DNA of 38,064 bases from Clostridium sp. (GCF_017888565.1 NZ_JAGHFX010000091.1:1-38064); one strand, 5' to 3'; positions 7,248-14,581 are shown, numbered from the stretch's first letter. Made by a program: numbers and translations. Notes: generated by a model not told the origin, from the letters alone.

Positions 7248-9086
7248 ATGATAAGCAAGAAAACAAGAAAAATATTTAGTTCAGTATTATTGGCTGGAAT
7301 AATAATGGGTCAAATGAGTTCAATAAATGCTTTTGCTGATGAAAATACACAAAGTATAGTAGATGTAAAGGCTGAAGTAGGAACTCCTGGTGGAGTAGCA
7401 AATTTAGGACGAGGAAGTGCACAAATAACTATTTCAGGAAATATGGGACAAACTTTAGTAGGGAAAAAATTTAATGTGTACAAGCTATTTGATGCTGAAA
7501 ATTCAGCTAAATTAGAATCAATTAATTATACAATAAATCCTACTTATAAAACTCCATTACAAAATGTAGTAGGTAAGAAATTAAATAAAGCAGCAGCTCA
7601 AGTAACTGAATATGAAATAATTGATTATATTCAATCTTTAAATACTAATAAGGTTGAAGGTGCTAATGCAGATCAAACTTTAGAAGGTAGATATAGTGAT
7701 TTCAGATACTTTGTAGAAGAATTAAGAGATGAAATTAAGAAATTAAACATTAAAGGTGATGTTGTTAATGTTAGTGAAACTAAAGCTGATAATAGCATAG
7801 TTATTTCAGGATTAGACTATGGTTATTATGTTGTTGATGAAGTAACTGCTGTAGGAGATACTCATTCAGCAAGTTCACTTTGTATGGTTAATACTGCTAA
7901 TCCAAATGCAGATGTTCAAATAAAATCTGATTATCCTTCCGTAACTAAGAAGATACAAGAAGATGATAATAAAGACGGTATAGGTAATAATGGTTGGAAT
8001 GATATAGGGGATTATGAAATAGGTCAAACAGTTCCTTATAAGTTTGAATCCAATGTACCTAATATGAATGGATATGATACTTATTACTATGCTTGGCATG
8101 ACAAGATGGATGAAGCTTTAACATTTAAGAAAGATACAGTATCAATCGTTATTGAAGGAAAAAATAAGCACTATACATTAAATCCAAGTGAATTTAATAT
8201 AGTTGAGAATCCAGGAAACGGAGAAACATTTAAAGTAGAAATATTAGATTTAAAAGCTATAGTAGATAGAGAATTTAATAATAAAAATGCTTTAGATGAA
8301 AATGAATATGGACAAAATGTTGTTTTAAGATTTGATGCAACTTTAAACGATAATGCTGCTAACGATACTGGTAGACCAGGATTTGAAAATGATGTTAAGT
8401 TAGAGTTTTCAAATAATCCTGATGGAGATGGAAATGGCTCAACTGGAGAAACTCCTTGGGATACTGTAGTATGCTTCACATTTAAGATAAATGGGTTAAA
8501 AGTTAATGACCATAACTTAGAGCTTGAAGGAGCTAAATTTAGATTATACTCTGATAAAGATTGTAAAAATGAAGTATATGTAAAAAAATCTCCTGATGGA
8601 TATATAGTAATAAATAGAGATAGCATTGGTGGAACTGACCATACCGGTGGTACTAAACCTCAAGATGCTGTAGAAATGGTTTCAAATGCAGATGGTGTAT
8701 TTAACATAATTGGATTAGATCAAGGAACATATTGGCTTAAAGAAACAGATGCACCTGATGGATATAGACCATTATTAGATCCAATAGAAATTAATGTAGT
8801 GCCAACTTATACAACTGATAGAAATAACTATATTAAGGGTGATGGAGCTACTGACAAAACATTAAAGACTTTAGAAGCAACTGCTAAGATTAAGTCATTC
8901 TATTCTGGAATATTTAATACTGAAGATTTAAATTTAACTACGGATTTAAATGAAGGTTCAATGAACTTAACAGTAGTGAATAAAGTTGGAACTAAGCTAC
9001 CTATAACTGGTTCACCAATGACTTTATTAATGGTTAGCTTAGGAACTGGAATTATGACTTACTCAATTAGAAGAAAGAAAAACTAA
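7248..9086 (+). CDS. Backbone pilin, isopeptide-forming fimbrial protein with LPITG anchor
   Basis: This 612-residue protein has a signal peptide ending near AFA (about 30) and an N-terminal pilin domain up to about 220. The segment DYPSVTKKI (about 227-235) matches the place where class C sortases use a pilin-motif lysine. A fimbrial isopeptide domain follows (about 240-390), then a Cna-B-like domain (about 400-520, with KETDAPDGYRP). The sorting signal LPITG (584-588), a hydrophobic segment and the basic tail RRKKN end it. The Gram-positive pilus backbone is polymerised by joining the threonine of this signal to the pilin lysine of the next subunit. The class C sortase lies immediately downstream. 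The start is well defined by an AGGG-type site and lies four bases after the adhesin stop. Confidence 0.9.
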   Translation: MISKKTRKIFSSVLLAGIIMGQMSSINAFADENTQSIVDVKAEVGTPGGVANLGRGSAQITISGNMGQTLVGKKFNVYKLFDAENSAKLESINYTINPTYKTPLQNVVGKKLNKAAAQVTEYEIIDYIQSLNTNKVEGANADQTLEGRYSDFRYFVEELRDEIKKLNIKGDVVNVSETKADNSIVISGLDYGYYVVDEVTAVGDTHSASSLCMVNTANPNADVQIKSDYPSVTKKIQEDDNKDGIGNNGWNDIGDYEIGQTVPYKFESNVPNMNGYDTYYYAWHDKMDEALTFKKDTVSIVIEGKNKHYTLNPSEFNIVENPGNGETFKVEILDLKAIVDREFNNKNALDENEYGQNVVLRFDATLNDNAANDTGRPGFENDVKLEFSNNPDGDGNGSTGETPWDTVVCFTFKINGLKVNDHNLELEGAKFRLYSDKDCKNEVYVKKSPDGYIVINRDSIGGTDHTGGTKPQDAVEMVSNADGVFNIIGLDQGTYWLKETDAPDGYRPLLDPIEINVVPTYTTDRNNYIKGDGATDKTLKTLEATAKIKSFYSGIFNTEDLNLTTDLNEGSMNLTVVNKVGTKLPITGSPMTLLMVSLGTGIMTYSIRRKKN

Positions 9087-9108
9087 TATATAGATAGGTA
9101 AAATTGTT

Positions 9109-9921
9109 ATGGGAAAGAATAATATATTAAAAAAATTAAGTTTTTTATTAGGATTAATATTATGTTCTTACCCTTTAGTTAGTGGGATAGTTCAGCAACA
9201 GGCTCAAAAAGGAACTGTTGCTACCTATCAACAGATGATAGAAAATTCATCAACTGCTTCTATTGAAGATACATTAACAAAGGCTAATGAGTATAATGAA
9301 GTTTTATTTAACTCGCTTACTTCAGTAAGTAGCGATAAAATTAGTGTTTTAAGTGAAGAAAGTTATAATGAAATATTAAATATAGGTAATGGAATAATGG
9401 GAAGTATAGAAATACCTAGTATTAATGTCAACTTACCTATTTATCATGGGACTAGTGATGAAGTGTTGTCTGTTGGTGTAGGGCATCTTAACGGAACAAG
9501 TTTACCTATAGGTGGAATTAATACAAAGAGTATATTAACAGCTCATAGGGGACTGCCTAGTGCTAAGTTATTTACAAGACTAGATGAATTAGTAGAAGGT
9601 GATTTATTTTTTATAAGAGTATTAAATGAAACATTAGCTTATAAAGTTAATGATATACAAGTAATAGATCCTGAAGATGTTGCAGGATTAGAAATTGAAG
9701 AAGGAAAAGATTTAGTTTCTCTTATAACTTGTACTCCGTATGGGTTAAATACTCATAGACTTGTTGTAACTGGTGAAAGAACTGAATATGAACCAGCTAT
9801 ATATGAAAATATAGAAAGTAAAAATATGTCTATTAGAGAAGTTGTATTTTTAGCAATTCCTTTTGTATTTTTAACAATAATTCTTGGAAGGAGGATTAAG
9901 AGTGCTAGGAAAAAAGCTTAA
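9109..9921 (+). CDS. Class C (pilin-polymerising) sortase
   Basis: This 270-residue transpeptidase has an N-terminal membrane helix (about 8-27) and a catalytic domain (about 95-225). The triad is H146 (LTAHRG), C208 (LITCTPYG) and R217 (NTHRL). A C-terminal membrane helix (about 238-260) with a basic tail is a hallmark of class C enzymes. It should cut LPXTG-type signals of the two preceding proteins and join the backbone into fibres. The usual DP(W/F/Y) lid motif before the core is not evident; the segment there reads SEESYNEIL. Its 3' end overlaps the next gene by 20 bp, showing translational coupling. The ribosome site (GATAGGT) is weaker than those of neighbouring genes. Confidence 0.93.
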   Translation: MGKNNILKKLSFLLGLILCSYPLVSGIVQQQAQKGTVATYQQMIENSSTASIEDTLTKANEYNEVLFNSLTSVSSDKISVLSEESYNEILNIGNGIMGSIEIPSINVNLPIYHGTSDEVLSVGVGHLNGTSLPIGGINTKSILTAHRGLPSAKLFTRLDELVEGDLFFIRVLNETLAYKVNDIQVIDPEDVAGLEIEEGKDLVSLITCTPYGLNTHRLVVTGERTEYEPAIYENIESKNMSIREVVFLAIPFVFLTIILGRRIKSARKKA

Positions 9922-10621
9922 AGTCTTGGTATCAACATTAATATTATTAAGCATACCAATTAGCGTTATGGCTTCACCAAGGGCGATAATTGGTGATTCA
10001 GTAGTCATTGACAAAGGAGATGGAAGTGTAGTAATTCCACCAAGCGATGTACTGGATGAAATGCTAAATTCTGAAAGCTCTTTATTGAATAAGGGAAGTA
10101 TAACAATAAAATTAGCAGATGCGAAAAATAATCAAAGTAAAGAAGGAGTTGAATTTTCAATATCTAAGATAGCAGATATTGAAGATGGACTTTATAAAGT
10201 AAAAGAAGATTATAAAAGCGTTGAAGTTGATTTAAATAATATAAAAACTGCTAATGATTTAGAATTAGCAGCCGAGTTATTTAAGAAGGTAGCAAAAACA
10301 GATAATCTAATGAAAACCAATGCTAATGGTGAATGTAATATAGATGATTTAGATGTGGGGGTATATTTAGTATATGCTAAGAATATAGCAAATTACGATA
10401 ATATAACTCCTTTTATAGTTTCGATTCCTTCATGGAATGAAAAAGATAAATCTATGTCTTATGATATACAAGTAATACCTAAACATACTGAAATAGTGAA
10501 AAAAGAAAAGCCTAAAGTTCCAGCTACAGCATATGATGGAAATTCAATTTATCTAGCTTTAGGAAGCATAGGTTTAATAGGTAGTGCAACTTTATTTTTT
10601 AATGCAAGAAAGAAGGAGTAA
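9902..10621 (+). CDS. Minor/basal pilin with non-canonical VPATA sorting signal
   Basis: I chose the GTG at 9902 because GGAAGGAGG (9886-9894) lies seven bases upstream. This gives 239 residues overlapping the sortase gene. It has a signal peptide to about VMA (24), an exposed beta-rich region, a pilin/SpaA-like domain (about 65-195) and then KVPATAYDGN (205-214). A hydrophobic helix (about 215-233) and the tail NARKKE complete a cell-wall sorting layout. VPATA (206-210) replaces LPXTG, and no other anchor motif is present. The class B sortase gene begins two bases after the stop. This strongly suggests a dedicated enzyme-substrate pair, perhaps fixing the pilus base to the wall. That pairing is inference. 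Size and position fit a basal or accessory pilin. Confidence 0.8.
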   Translation: MLGKKLKVLVSTLILLSIPISVMASPRAIIGDSVVIDKGDGSVVIPPSDVLDEMLNSESSLLNKGSITIKLADAKNNQSKEGVEFSISKIADIEDGLYKVKEDYKSVEVDLNNIKTANDLELAAELFKKVAKTDNLMKTNANGECNIDDLDVGVYLVYAKNIANYDNITPFIVSIPSWNEKDKSMSYDIQVIPKHTEIVKKEKPKVPATAYDGNSIYLALGSIGLIGSATLFFNARKKE

Positions 10622-10623
10622 CT

Positions 10624-11358
10624 TTGAAAAAGATAGTAGCAAGTGTTTTATTAGTAATTTCTATAATATTTCTATTTAAAGGCTTTACAGATTGGAAATA
10701 TAGACTATCTAATAAAGTAAATAATGATAGTATTCGAGAGTTGGCAACTAGCGAAAATGAGGAAGATCCATTAAATAGAATTATAGATTTTCAAAAATTA
10801 AAATCTATAAATAAGGATGTAGTAGCATGGATATACATTCCTGGAACAAAAGTTGATTATCCAATATTAGTAGGCGAAAGTGATGAAGAGTATTTGTATA
10901 AAAATATAAATAAAGAGTATACCCCCCTAGGCTCTTTATTTGGCTTTAATGGTACAAACTTTACAAAGGGGAATACATTTATATTCGGGCATAACATGGC
11001 TAGTAGTCAAATGTTTGGTGAACTTAGAAAATACTTATCTTCAGATTTTTTAGAAGAACATAGATATATTTACTTATATACAGAAAGAAAAGCTATGAAA
11101 TGTGATATATTTTCAATCTTTATTGCTAATGAAAGTGATGATGTGTTTAGTGGTCAATATGAACTTGGTACTGTAGAATATATAGATTTACTTTCAGAAT
11201 TAGTTAATAGAAATAAGTATAGTAATAATAACTTAGAAAAGAATATTATTGAATATTCAACTACACAAGTTTTTAATCTAATAACTTGCTACGGTGGAGA
11301 AGGTACTCCCGATAGATTACTTGTTAATGGAATAGTTGTAGAAGAAAAAATAAGATAA
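10624..11358 (+). CDS. Class B-type sortase
   Basis: This protein has 244 residues from a TTG after AAGGAG. It has one N-terminal membrane helix (about 4-20) and a catalytic domain (about 50-240). INKDVVAWIYIPGTKVDYP is a typical class B opening, and the triad is H123 (FGHNM), C222 (LITCYGG) and R231 (PDRLLVNG). There is no C-terminal membrane segment, unlike the class C enzyme upstream. Class B enzymes usually attach one special protein to peptidoglycan, using NPQTN-like or other atypical motifs. The preceding minor pilin with its VPATA signal is the natural substrate. The gene closes the pilus operon, and a family hairpin lies immediately downstream. Confidence 0.9.
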   Translation: MKKIVASVLLVISIIFLFKGFTDWKYRLSNKVNNDSIRELATSENEEDPLNRIIDFQKLKSINKDVVAWIYIPGTKVDYPILVGESDEEYLYKNINKEYTPLGSLFGFNGTNFTKGNTFIFGHNMASSQMFGELRKYLSSDFLEEHRYIYLYTERKAMKCDIFSIFIANESDDVFSGQYELGTVEYIDLLSELVNRNKYSNNNLEKNIIEYSTTQVFNLITCYGGEGTPDRLLVNGIVVEEKIR

Positions 11359-11362
11359 ATAA

Positions 11363-11390
11363 AAAAGGTGTTCCTTGGGGACACCTTTTA
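11363..11390 (+). terminator. Hairpin-family member 2: AAAGGTGTTCC...GGGGACACCTTT after the pilus operon
   Basis: A long stem including a G-U pair, a short loop and a T-run. It is likely the pilus operon terminator and is one of the family of similar hairpins listed in the findings. A further looser inverted repeat (AACTAAA / TTTAGTT) lies between 11404 and 11442. Confidence 0.75.
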
Positions 11391-11475
11391 ATTATTAAGT
11401 AAATTAACTAAAGCAAATATTTCGATACTTATTTTAGTTAGTTTATAAAAGATAATTTTAAAGGAGGGAGCATAT

Positions 11476-11619
11476 GTGAAAGGGAAAAATCCAACTAGGA
11501 AACAAAAAATTATTATAAAAGAAAATAAGTTAAATCCTGATAATTGGTTAGTGTTAAAAGTTTTCAAAGATAGTATTTGTATTCAACATAAAGTAAGTAA
11601 AAAAATTAGGGAGGTATAA
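11476..11619 (+). CDS. Small basic protein, DUF6906-like
   Basis: This protein has 47 residues from a GTG at 11476. The overlapping ATG at 11474 runs straight into a stop. AAGGAGGGAG (11461-11470) gives good spacing. The pattern KNPTRKQKIIIKENKL, then NPDNWLVLK and HKVSKKIREV resembles a small family (DUF6906, from memory) common in Firmicute conjugative elements. The N-terminal helix is strongly basic and a short beta region follows. Its stop codon abuts the ATG of the next small gene. Role unknown; nucleic-acid or protein contact is plausible from charge. Confidence 0.65.
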   Translation: MKGKNPTRKQKIIIKENKLNPDNWLVLKVFKDSICIQHKVSKKIREV

Positions 11620-11727
11620 ATGCAAAGAAATATGCTAGATTGGATAAATAATTATATAGATAAGAAAAAGAAAGAGGGAGAAAAGTTTATTAATAAAATA
11701 AATCTTAAAGGAAAAAGTAGATATTAA
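11620..11727 (+). CDS. Short basic helical protein, hypothetical
   Basis: This protein has 35 residues with the ATG directly after the previous stop, preceded by GGGAGGT, so translation is probably coupled. The sequence is Lys-rich and helix-prone (MLDWINNYIDKKKK), with no membrane segment. The ribosome site and coupling are the main support. I recognise no family. Confidence 0.45.
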   Translation: MQRNMLDWINNYIDKKKKEGEKFINKINLKGKSRY

Positions 11728-11768
11728 ATTTAAAAGTTATAAATTATTAAAAGAAATGGGTGAGAATT

Positions 11769-11867
11769 ATGATGTTTATGAGTGCAATAGTAATAGTAGG
11801 GTTAGTAGGTGGATTCGCATGTGTTTCTTGTGTTATTGTAGGTGCGAGATCAGAGAAAAAGATTTAA
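11769..11867 (+). CDS. Tiny single-span membrane protein (DUF3789-like)
   Basis: This protein has 32 residues from ATG 11769, or 31 from ATG 11772. One glycine-rich membrane helix (IVIVGLVGGFACVSCVIVGA) is followed by a short charged tail (RSEKKI). Small one-helix proteins with this GxxGG...C pattern and tail, which I recall as DUF3789, are common in Firmicute conjugative elements. Its end is inside the left arm of the next family hairpin. Role unknown. Confidence 0.5.
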   Translation: MMFMSAIVIVGLVGGFACVSCVIVGARSEKKI

Positions 11868-11895
11868 AAAAGTGTTCCCGAAGGACATATTTTTT
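11866..11895 (+). terminator. Hairpin-family member 3: GTGTTCC-CGAA-GGACAT with A- and T-runs
   Basis: AAAAAAGTGTTCC pairs with GGACATATTTTTT around CGAA with small imperfections. Intrinsic-terminator form, directly after the stop codon of the tiny membrane protein. Confidence 0.7.
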
Positions 11896-11912
11896 GAAGG
11901 AATGATATTGTT

Positions 11913-12041
11913 ATGAGAGGAATTATTATTTTTTTATTAGTTTTAATGAGTTTATTAGTTACAATATTTATTTATGTATTGTGGATAATTGAAGTAACTA
12001 GAAAAGAAATGATAGAAAGAGAAAAAGTTATAGATAATTAA
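11913..12041 (+). CDS. Small single-span membrane protein, hypothetical
   Basis: This protein has 42 residues. It has an N-terminal membrane helix (GIIIFLLVLMSLLVTIFIYV) followed by a charged cytoplasmic helix (EVTRKEMIEREKVIDN). TGAAGGA lies upstream at a somewhat long distance. An earlier ATG at 11902 runs into a stop after four codons. The gene is bracketed by two family hairpins (11866 and 12041), as if each hairpin-to-hairpin block were a separate cassette. No family recognised. Confidence 0.45.
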   Translation: MRGIIIFLLVLMSLLVTIFIYVLWIIEVTRKEMIEREKVIDN

Positions 12042-12068
12042 AAAAGATGTTCCCTGGGGACATCTTTT
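12041..12068 (+). terminator. Hairpin-family member 4: AAAGATGTTCC...GGGGACATCTTT
   Basis: Nearly perfect stem ending in T residues, beginning at the last base of the preceding stop codon and six bases before the next Shine-Dalgarno. G to A changes in the left arm are matched by C to T in the right arm relative to member 2, keeping pairing. Confidence 0.75.
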
Positions 12069-12084
12069 GTTATGGAGGTACGAA

Positions 12085-12459
12085 ATGGAGAGTAATACAA
12101 TTTCAATAGGAGTAAGATTAACTAGGGAAACATTAATCGATTTAGAAAGATATATAGTAAGCAAAGGACTACATAGATATAGAATAAAACCAGCACAAGT
12201 AGCAACATTTATTGTAAAAGATTGGTTGGAAAATCCAGTTTTAGATAAATCTAAATTAATATATGGAAGAATTAAGGATGAGCCTAAAGTAAGTAGAGTA
12301 ACAGTAAAACTTTTAGAAGAAGAAAATATTAAGCTTTATGAAATATATGTTAAAGAATATATAAGAGAATGTTCATCTGTTAATGTGCTGATATACAATG
12401 TAATTTTACAATTCTTAGAAAATGAAGGGACATTATCTGTATTAAATGGGCTAATGTAA
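12085..12459 (+). CDS. Tandem ribbon-helix-helix-like protein
   Basis: This protein has 124 residues from ATG 12085, with GGAGG (12074-12078) six bases upstream. It appears to be built from two copies of an RHH-like unit. Residues about 4-50 read TISIGVRLTRETLIDLERYI and then PAQVATFIVKDWLE. Residues about 70-118 read SRVTVKLLEEENIKLYEIYV and then VNVLIYNVILQFLE. Each has a short beta strand with alternating basic residues, a helix, a turn and a second helix. RHH proteins normally dimerise, so a fused pair could form its own DNA-binding unit. Likely a regulator in the region before the T4SS genes. The DNA target is unknown. Confidence 0.6.
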   Translation: MESNTISIGVRLTRETLIDLERYIVSKGLHRYRIKPAQVATFIVKDWLENPVLDKSKLIYGRIKDEPKVSRVTVKLLEEENIKLYEIYVKEYIRECSSVNVLIYNVILQFLENEGTLSVLNGLM

Positions 12460-12532
12460 ATATATAAGACCAAATGGAATATTAAGTAACGGAGCAAAGC
12501 GAGTAAGTTAATGTGGAATGCGGTAGCCACTT

Positions 12533-12557
12533 AAAGAGTTCCCAGGGAACACTTTTT
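12533..12557 (+). terminator. Hairpin-family member 5: GTTCC-CAG-GGAAC with A/T flanks
   Basis: AAAG.GTTCC pairs with GGAAC.CTTT with one A-A mismatch and a T-run. It lies 11 bases before the Shine-Dalgarno of the next gene. The preceding 70 bases contain GGAGCAAAGCGAG, similar to TGAGCGTAGCGAGG near the candidate oriT. Confidence 0.65.
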
Positions 12558-12575
12558 ATAAGGGAGGGATGATTT

Positions 12576-13412
12576 ATGGAATATAAAATATACAGAAGTG
12601 TATGCGATATTATAGACTATCTTTATAAGGAGAATAAGGATGAATATAAAAAATTTTATATAAAGATAATTCCTAAAGAGATGAAAAGTATTCATGGTAG
12701 ATATTTTTGTAATAAGAAATTAATAGAAGTATTTAATTTATCAAGACCTTATAATCATATAATTACAACTATATTGCATGAAGTAGCACACCATATTGAT
12801 TATTGTAATAGAGAAAAGAGTGATCATACAAAAATATTTTATGAGGAATTTTATAATCTTATAATAGGAGCTTTAGAATTAAAAATAATATCTAAAAATG
12901 ATATTATTACAGAAACAGATTCAGCAGATAAAGATAGATTGGAAAAATACTTTGGGAATATTGAAAATTGGAATATAGAAGAAGCTGAATATAAAAAAGG
13001 TATGAAAATTATAAAAGTAAGCAATAGTTTTTCAATAAAAGAGTATTTGAAAAATAGAGATTATAAATATTCTAAATTAGAGCAGTTATGGTTTAAGGAG
13101 ATAGAAGTTGATAATCTTCAAGAAGAAATGAATTTATTAAAGAACATAATACATGAAGAAAATATAAAAGTAATAGATAGCAAAGATTTAGAAATTGAAG
13201 CTATTTATTATATAGTAGTTTTAAATTCGTATAATTATAGAGATATATTAAAAGAAAATGGATATATTTATAACGGTTATGGAATAGGTAATAAGTCTTG
13301 GAATAAGAAGATAAAAGCTAATGAGTTAGATAAGGAAAAAGAATTATTAAATAGATTAGATGGAGTTAATATAAAAATTATTAACAAAGAATTGAAAGTA
13401 AAAGGAAATTAA
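12576..13412 (+). CDS. SprT-like zinc metalloprotein with two C-terminal repeat modules
   Basis: This 278-residue protein has an HExxH zinc site in LHEVAHHIDY (H68, H72, with E69 as catalytic base). A further histidine H84 in SDHTKIFYEEF matches the SprT-type third-ligand layout. Residues about 140-200 and 215-272 look like two copies of one module. Each has a KEYL/RDIL helix, a YKY/YIY strand, a tryptophan followed by lysine (LWFKEIE / SWNKKIK), a Glu-rich helix and NIKVI/NIKII. I recall similar Trp-Lys modules in other mobile-element proteins. It may process protein-DNA adducts, as SprT/Spartan do, perhaps during transfer. This is inference. There is no signal peptide, so it acts in the cytoplasm. 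GGGAGGGATG supports the start. Confidence 0.65.
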   Translation: MEYKIYRSVCDIIDYLYKENKDEYKKFYIKIIPKEMKSIHGRYFCNKKLIEVFNLSRPYNHIITTILHEVAHHIDYCNREKSDHTKIFYEEFYNLIIGALELKIISKNDIITETDSADKDRLEKYFGNIENWNIEEAEYKKGMKIIKVSNSFSIKEYLKNRDYKYSKLEQLWFKEIEVDNLQEEMNLLKNIIHEENIKVIDSKDLEIEAIYYIVVLNSYNYRDILKENGYIYNGYGIGNKSWNKKIKANELDKEKELLNRLDGVNIKIINKELKVKGN

Positions 13413-13433
13413 AATGTTAAAAGCAAGGACTTT

Positions 13434-13525
13434 GTAAAAGGGATTACAAGCAGTACCAGGAAGGTGCAAATTTACAAAAGGATCTTTGTTAGTCTAGGGG
13501 GAGTAATCCCCCAATTTATAAATTT
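13434..13525. other. Structured intergenic DNA: TTTGTAAA/TTTACAAA and GGGGGAGTAATCCCCC
   Basis: The gap holds AAGGACTTTGTAAAA, a mirrored TTTACAAAAGGATC segment about 40 bp later, and a five-G/five-C hairpin with loop AGTAAT, followed by CCAATTTATAAATTTG. The string TCCCCCAATTT also occurs at the candidate oriT (from 25973), and AAGGACTTTGT recurs in inverted orientation at 26114-26124. No gene is visible apart from a seven-codon frame starting at 13414. It may be a regulatory leader or a decayed relative of oriT DNA. Confidence 0.4.
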
Positions 13526-13583
13526 GATTAGATTGTTAGTTATATAGATTGAAAATTATAAATATAGGAGTTAAATTTTTGTT

Positions 13584-14228
13584 ATGCTAATATTGAATAT
13601 TTTTAAGTCATTTATATATTCGTTTATAATTTCTATTCCTTTTACTTTAGGAATAGTTATTTTTATGGTAAGAGAACCAGGTAAAAAAACAATAGAAATG
13701 CTAAGAAAAGAGTGGGATGTATGGTTGGTATTATTTATTAATTTTATTTTAAGTGCAGTTTTAACAATAATAATATTTTTAAGTGCATTCATAAGTTGTC
13801 ATAGAGAAAGTCATATTAAATCAGAAGTTATTTCTGAAACCGAAAAAGAAATAGTTAGTTTAAACATAAAAAGTAGTGTTAATGGAGATATAAATGGTAG
13901 TTTTTTCGTTGGTATTGGTGGTATAAGTGGAGATATTGATGATGAAGAGTATTATTATTTTTATACAAAAACTGATAATAAATATAAACTAGAAAAAGCT
14001 TTAGCAAAAGATATTGAGCTGATTGAATATGATGGGACACCAAAGATTGTACATAAAGAAATTAAAACATCTGAAATAGGAAATAGTTCAAATGGAGCTT
14101 TAGCAAATTTTTTAAAATTAGACTTTAATGATGAGTGGGTAATGGGATTTCCTCAAAAAAGTAAAGAAACAACAATATATATTCCTAAGAATAGCATTAT
14201 TACTGGTTTTAATCCCAATATAGAATAG
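13584..14228 (+). CDS. Two-helix membrane protein of phage/ICE type, function unknown
   Basis: This 214-residue protein has membrane segments about 8-30 and 46-70, a short polar loop between them, and a soluble domain (about 85-205). The soluble domain contains NGDINGSFFVGIGGISG, then YYYFYTKTDNKYKLEKA and IELIEYDGTPKI. The same combination of two helices plus a domain reading GSFFxGxGxIxG...YYYFYxKTDxGYKLxK is something I recall from Firmicute prophages and mobile elements, without known function. In such places it may guard against a second element. GGAG lies upstream of the ATG at moderate distance. There is no terminator before it. Confidence 0.6.
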   Translation: MLILNIFKSFIYSFIISIPFTLGIVIFMVREPGKKTIEMLRKEWDVWLVLFINFILSAVLTIIIFLSAFISCHRESHIKSEVISETEKEIVSLNIKSSVNGDINGSFFVGIGGISGDIDDEEYYYFYTKTDNKYKLEKALAKDIELIEYDGTPKIVHKEIKTSEIGNSSNGALANFLKLDFNDEWVMGFPQKSKETTIYIPKNSIITGFNPNIE

Positions 14229-14336
14229 AATGTGTGTTTTCATAAATATTGTATATAAACATTATGGCTTTAATGAAGGTTTTTGAATTTATTACGCATT
14301 AATGAATGAAGAAAAATTATGAAATGAGGGTAAGTG

Positions 14337-14555
14337 ATGAATATTAAAAAGAATGTTTGGTTTATTGCTATTATAATTATTGAAATTATAAAGCTTATTA
14401 GTGTAGTAACCTTTATAACGCCACGAGCTGAAGGGGCTGAATCAAATTATATTAATGAAATAGTTTATTACTTAGTTATGGTTATATTCCAAATAATCCT
14501 TATTATCATCAATTGTTTGGAAAGTAAAGAAAAAATTAAAAATCAACTTAATTAA
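14337..14555 (+). CDS. Small two-span membrane protein, hypothetical
   Basis: This protein has 72 residues from ATG 14337; GTG 14334 is the alternative. GAGGG lies just upstream. Two membrane helices (about 7-28 and 44-63) are separated by a short loop with PRAEGAESN. The C-terminus is basic and probably cytoplasmic. It ends about 25 bp before a family hairpin. No family recognised. Confidence 0.5.
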   Translation: MNIKKNVWFIAIIIIEIIKLISVVTFITPRAEGAESNYINEIVYYLVMVIFQIILIIINCLESKEKIKNQLN

Positions 14556-14581
14556 TTTGAAATGCAAATATAAGCAGAAAT

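Noticed and set aside
8171..8626. Minus-strand 151-codon frame within the backbone pilin
   Set aside because: Shadow of the pilin coding sequence. The pilin frame has clear domains and anchor signals.
13414..13437. Seven-codon frame (MLKARTL) after the SprT-like gene as a leader peptide
   Set aside because: Too short to support by sequence. There is no run of regulatory codons, although it precedes structured DNA.
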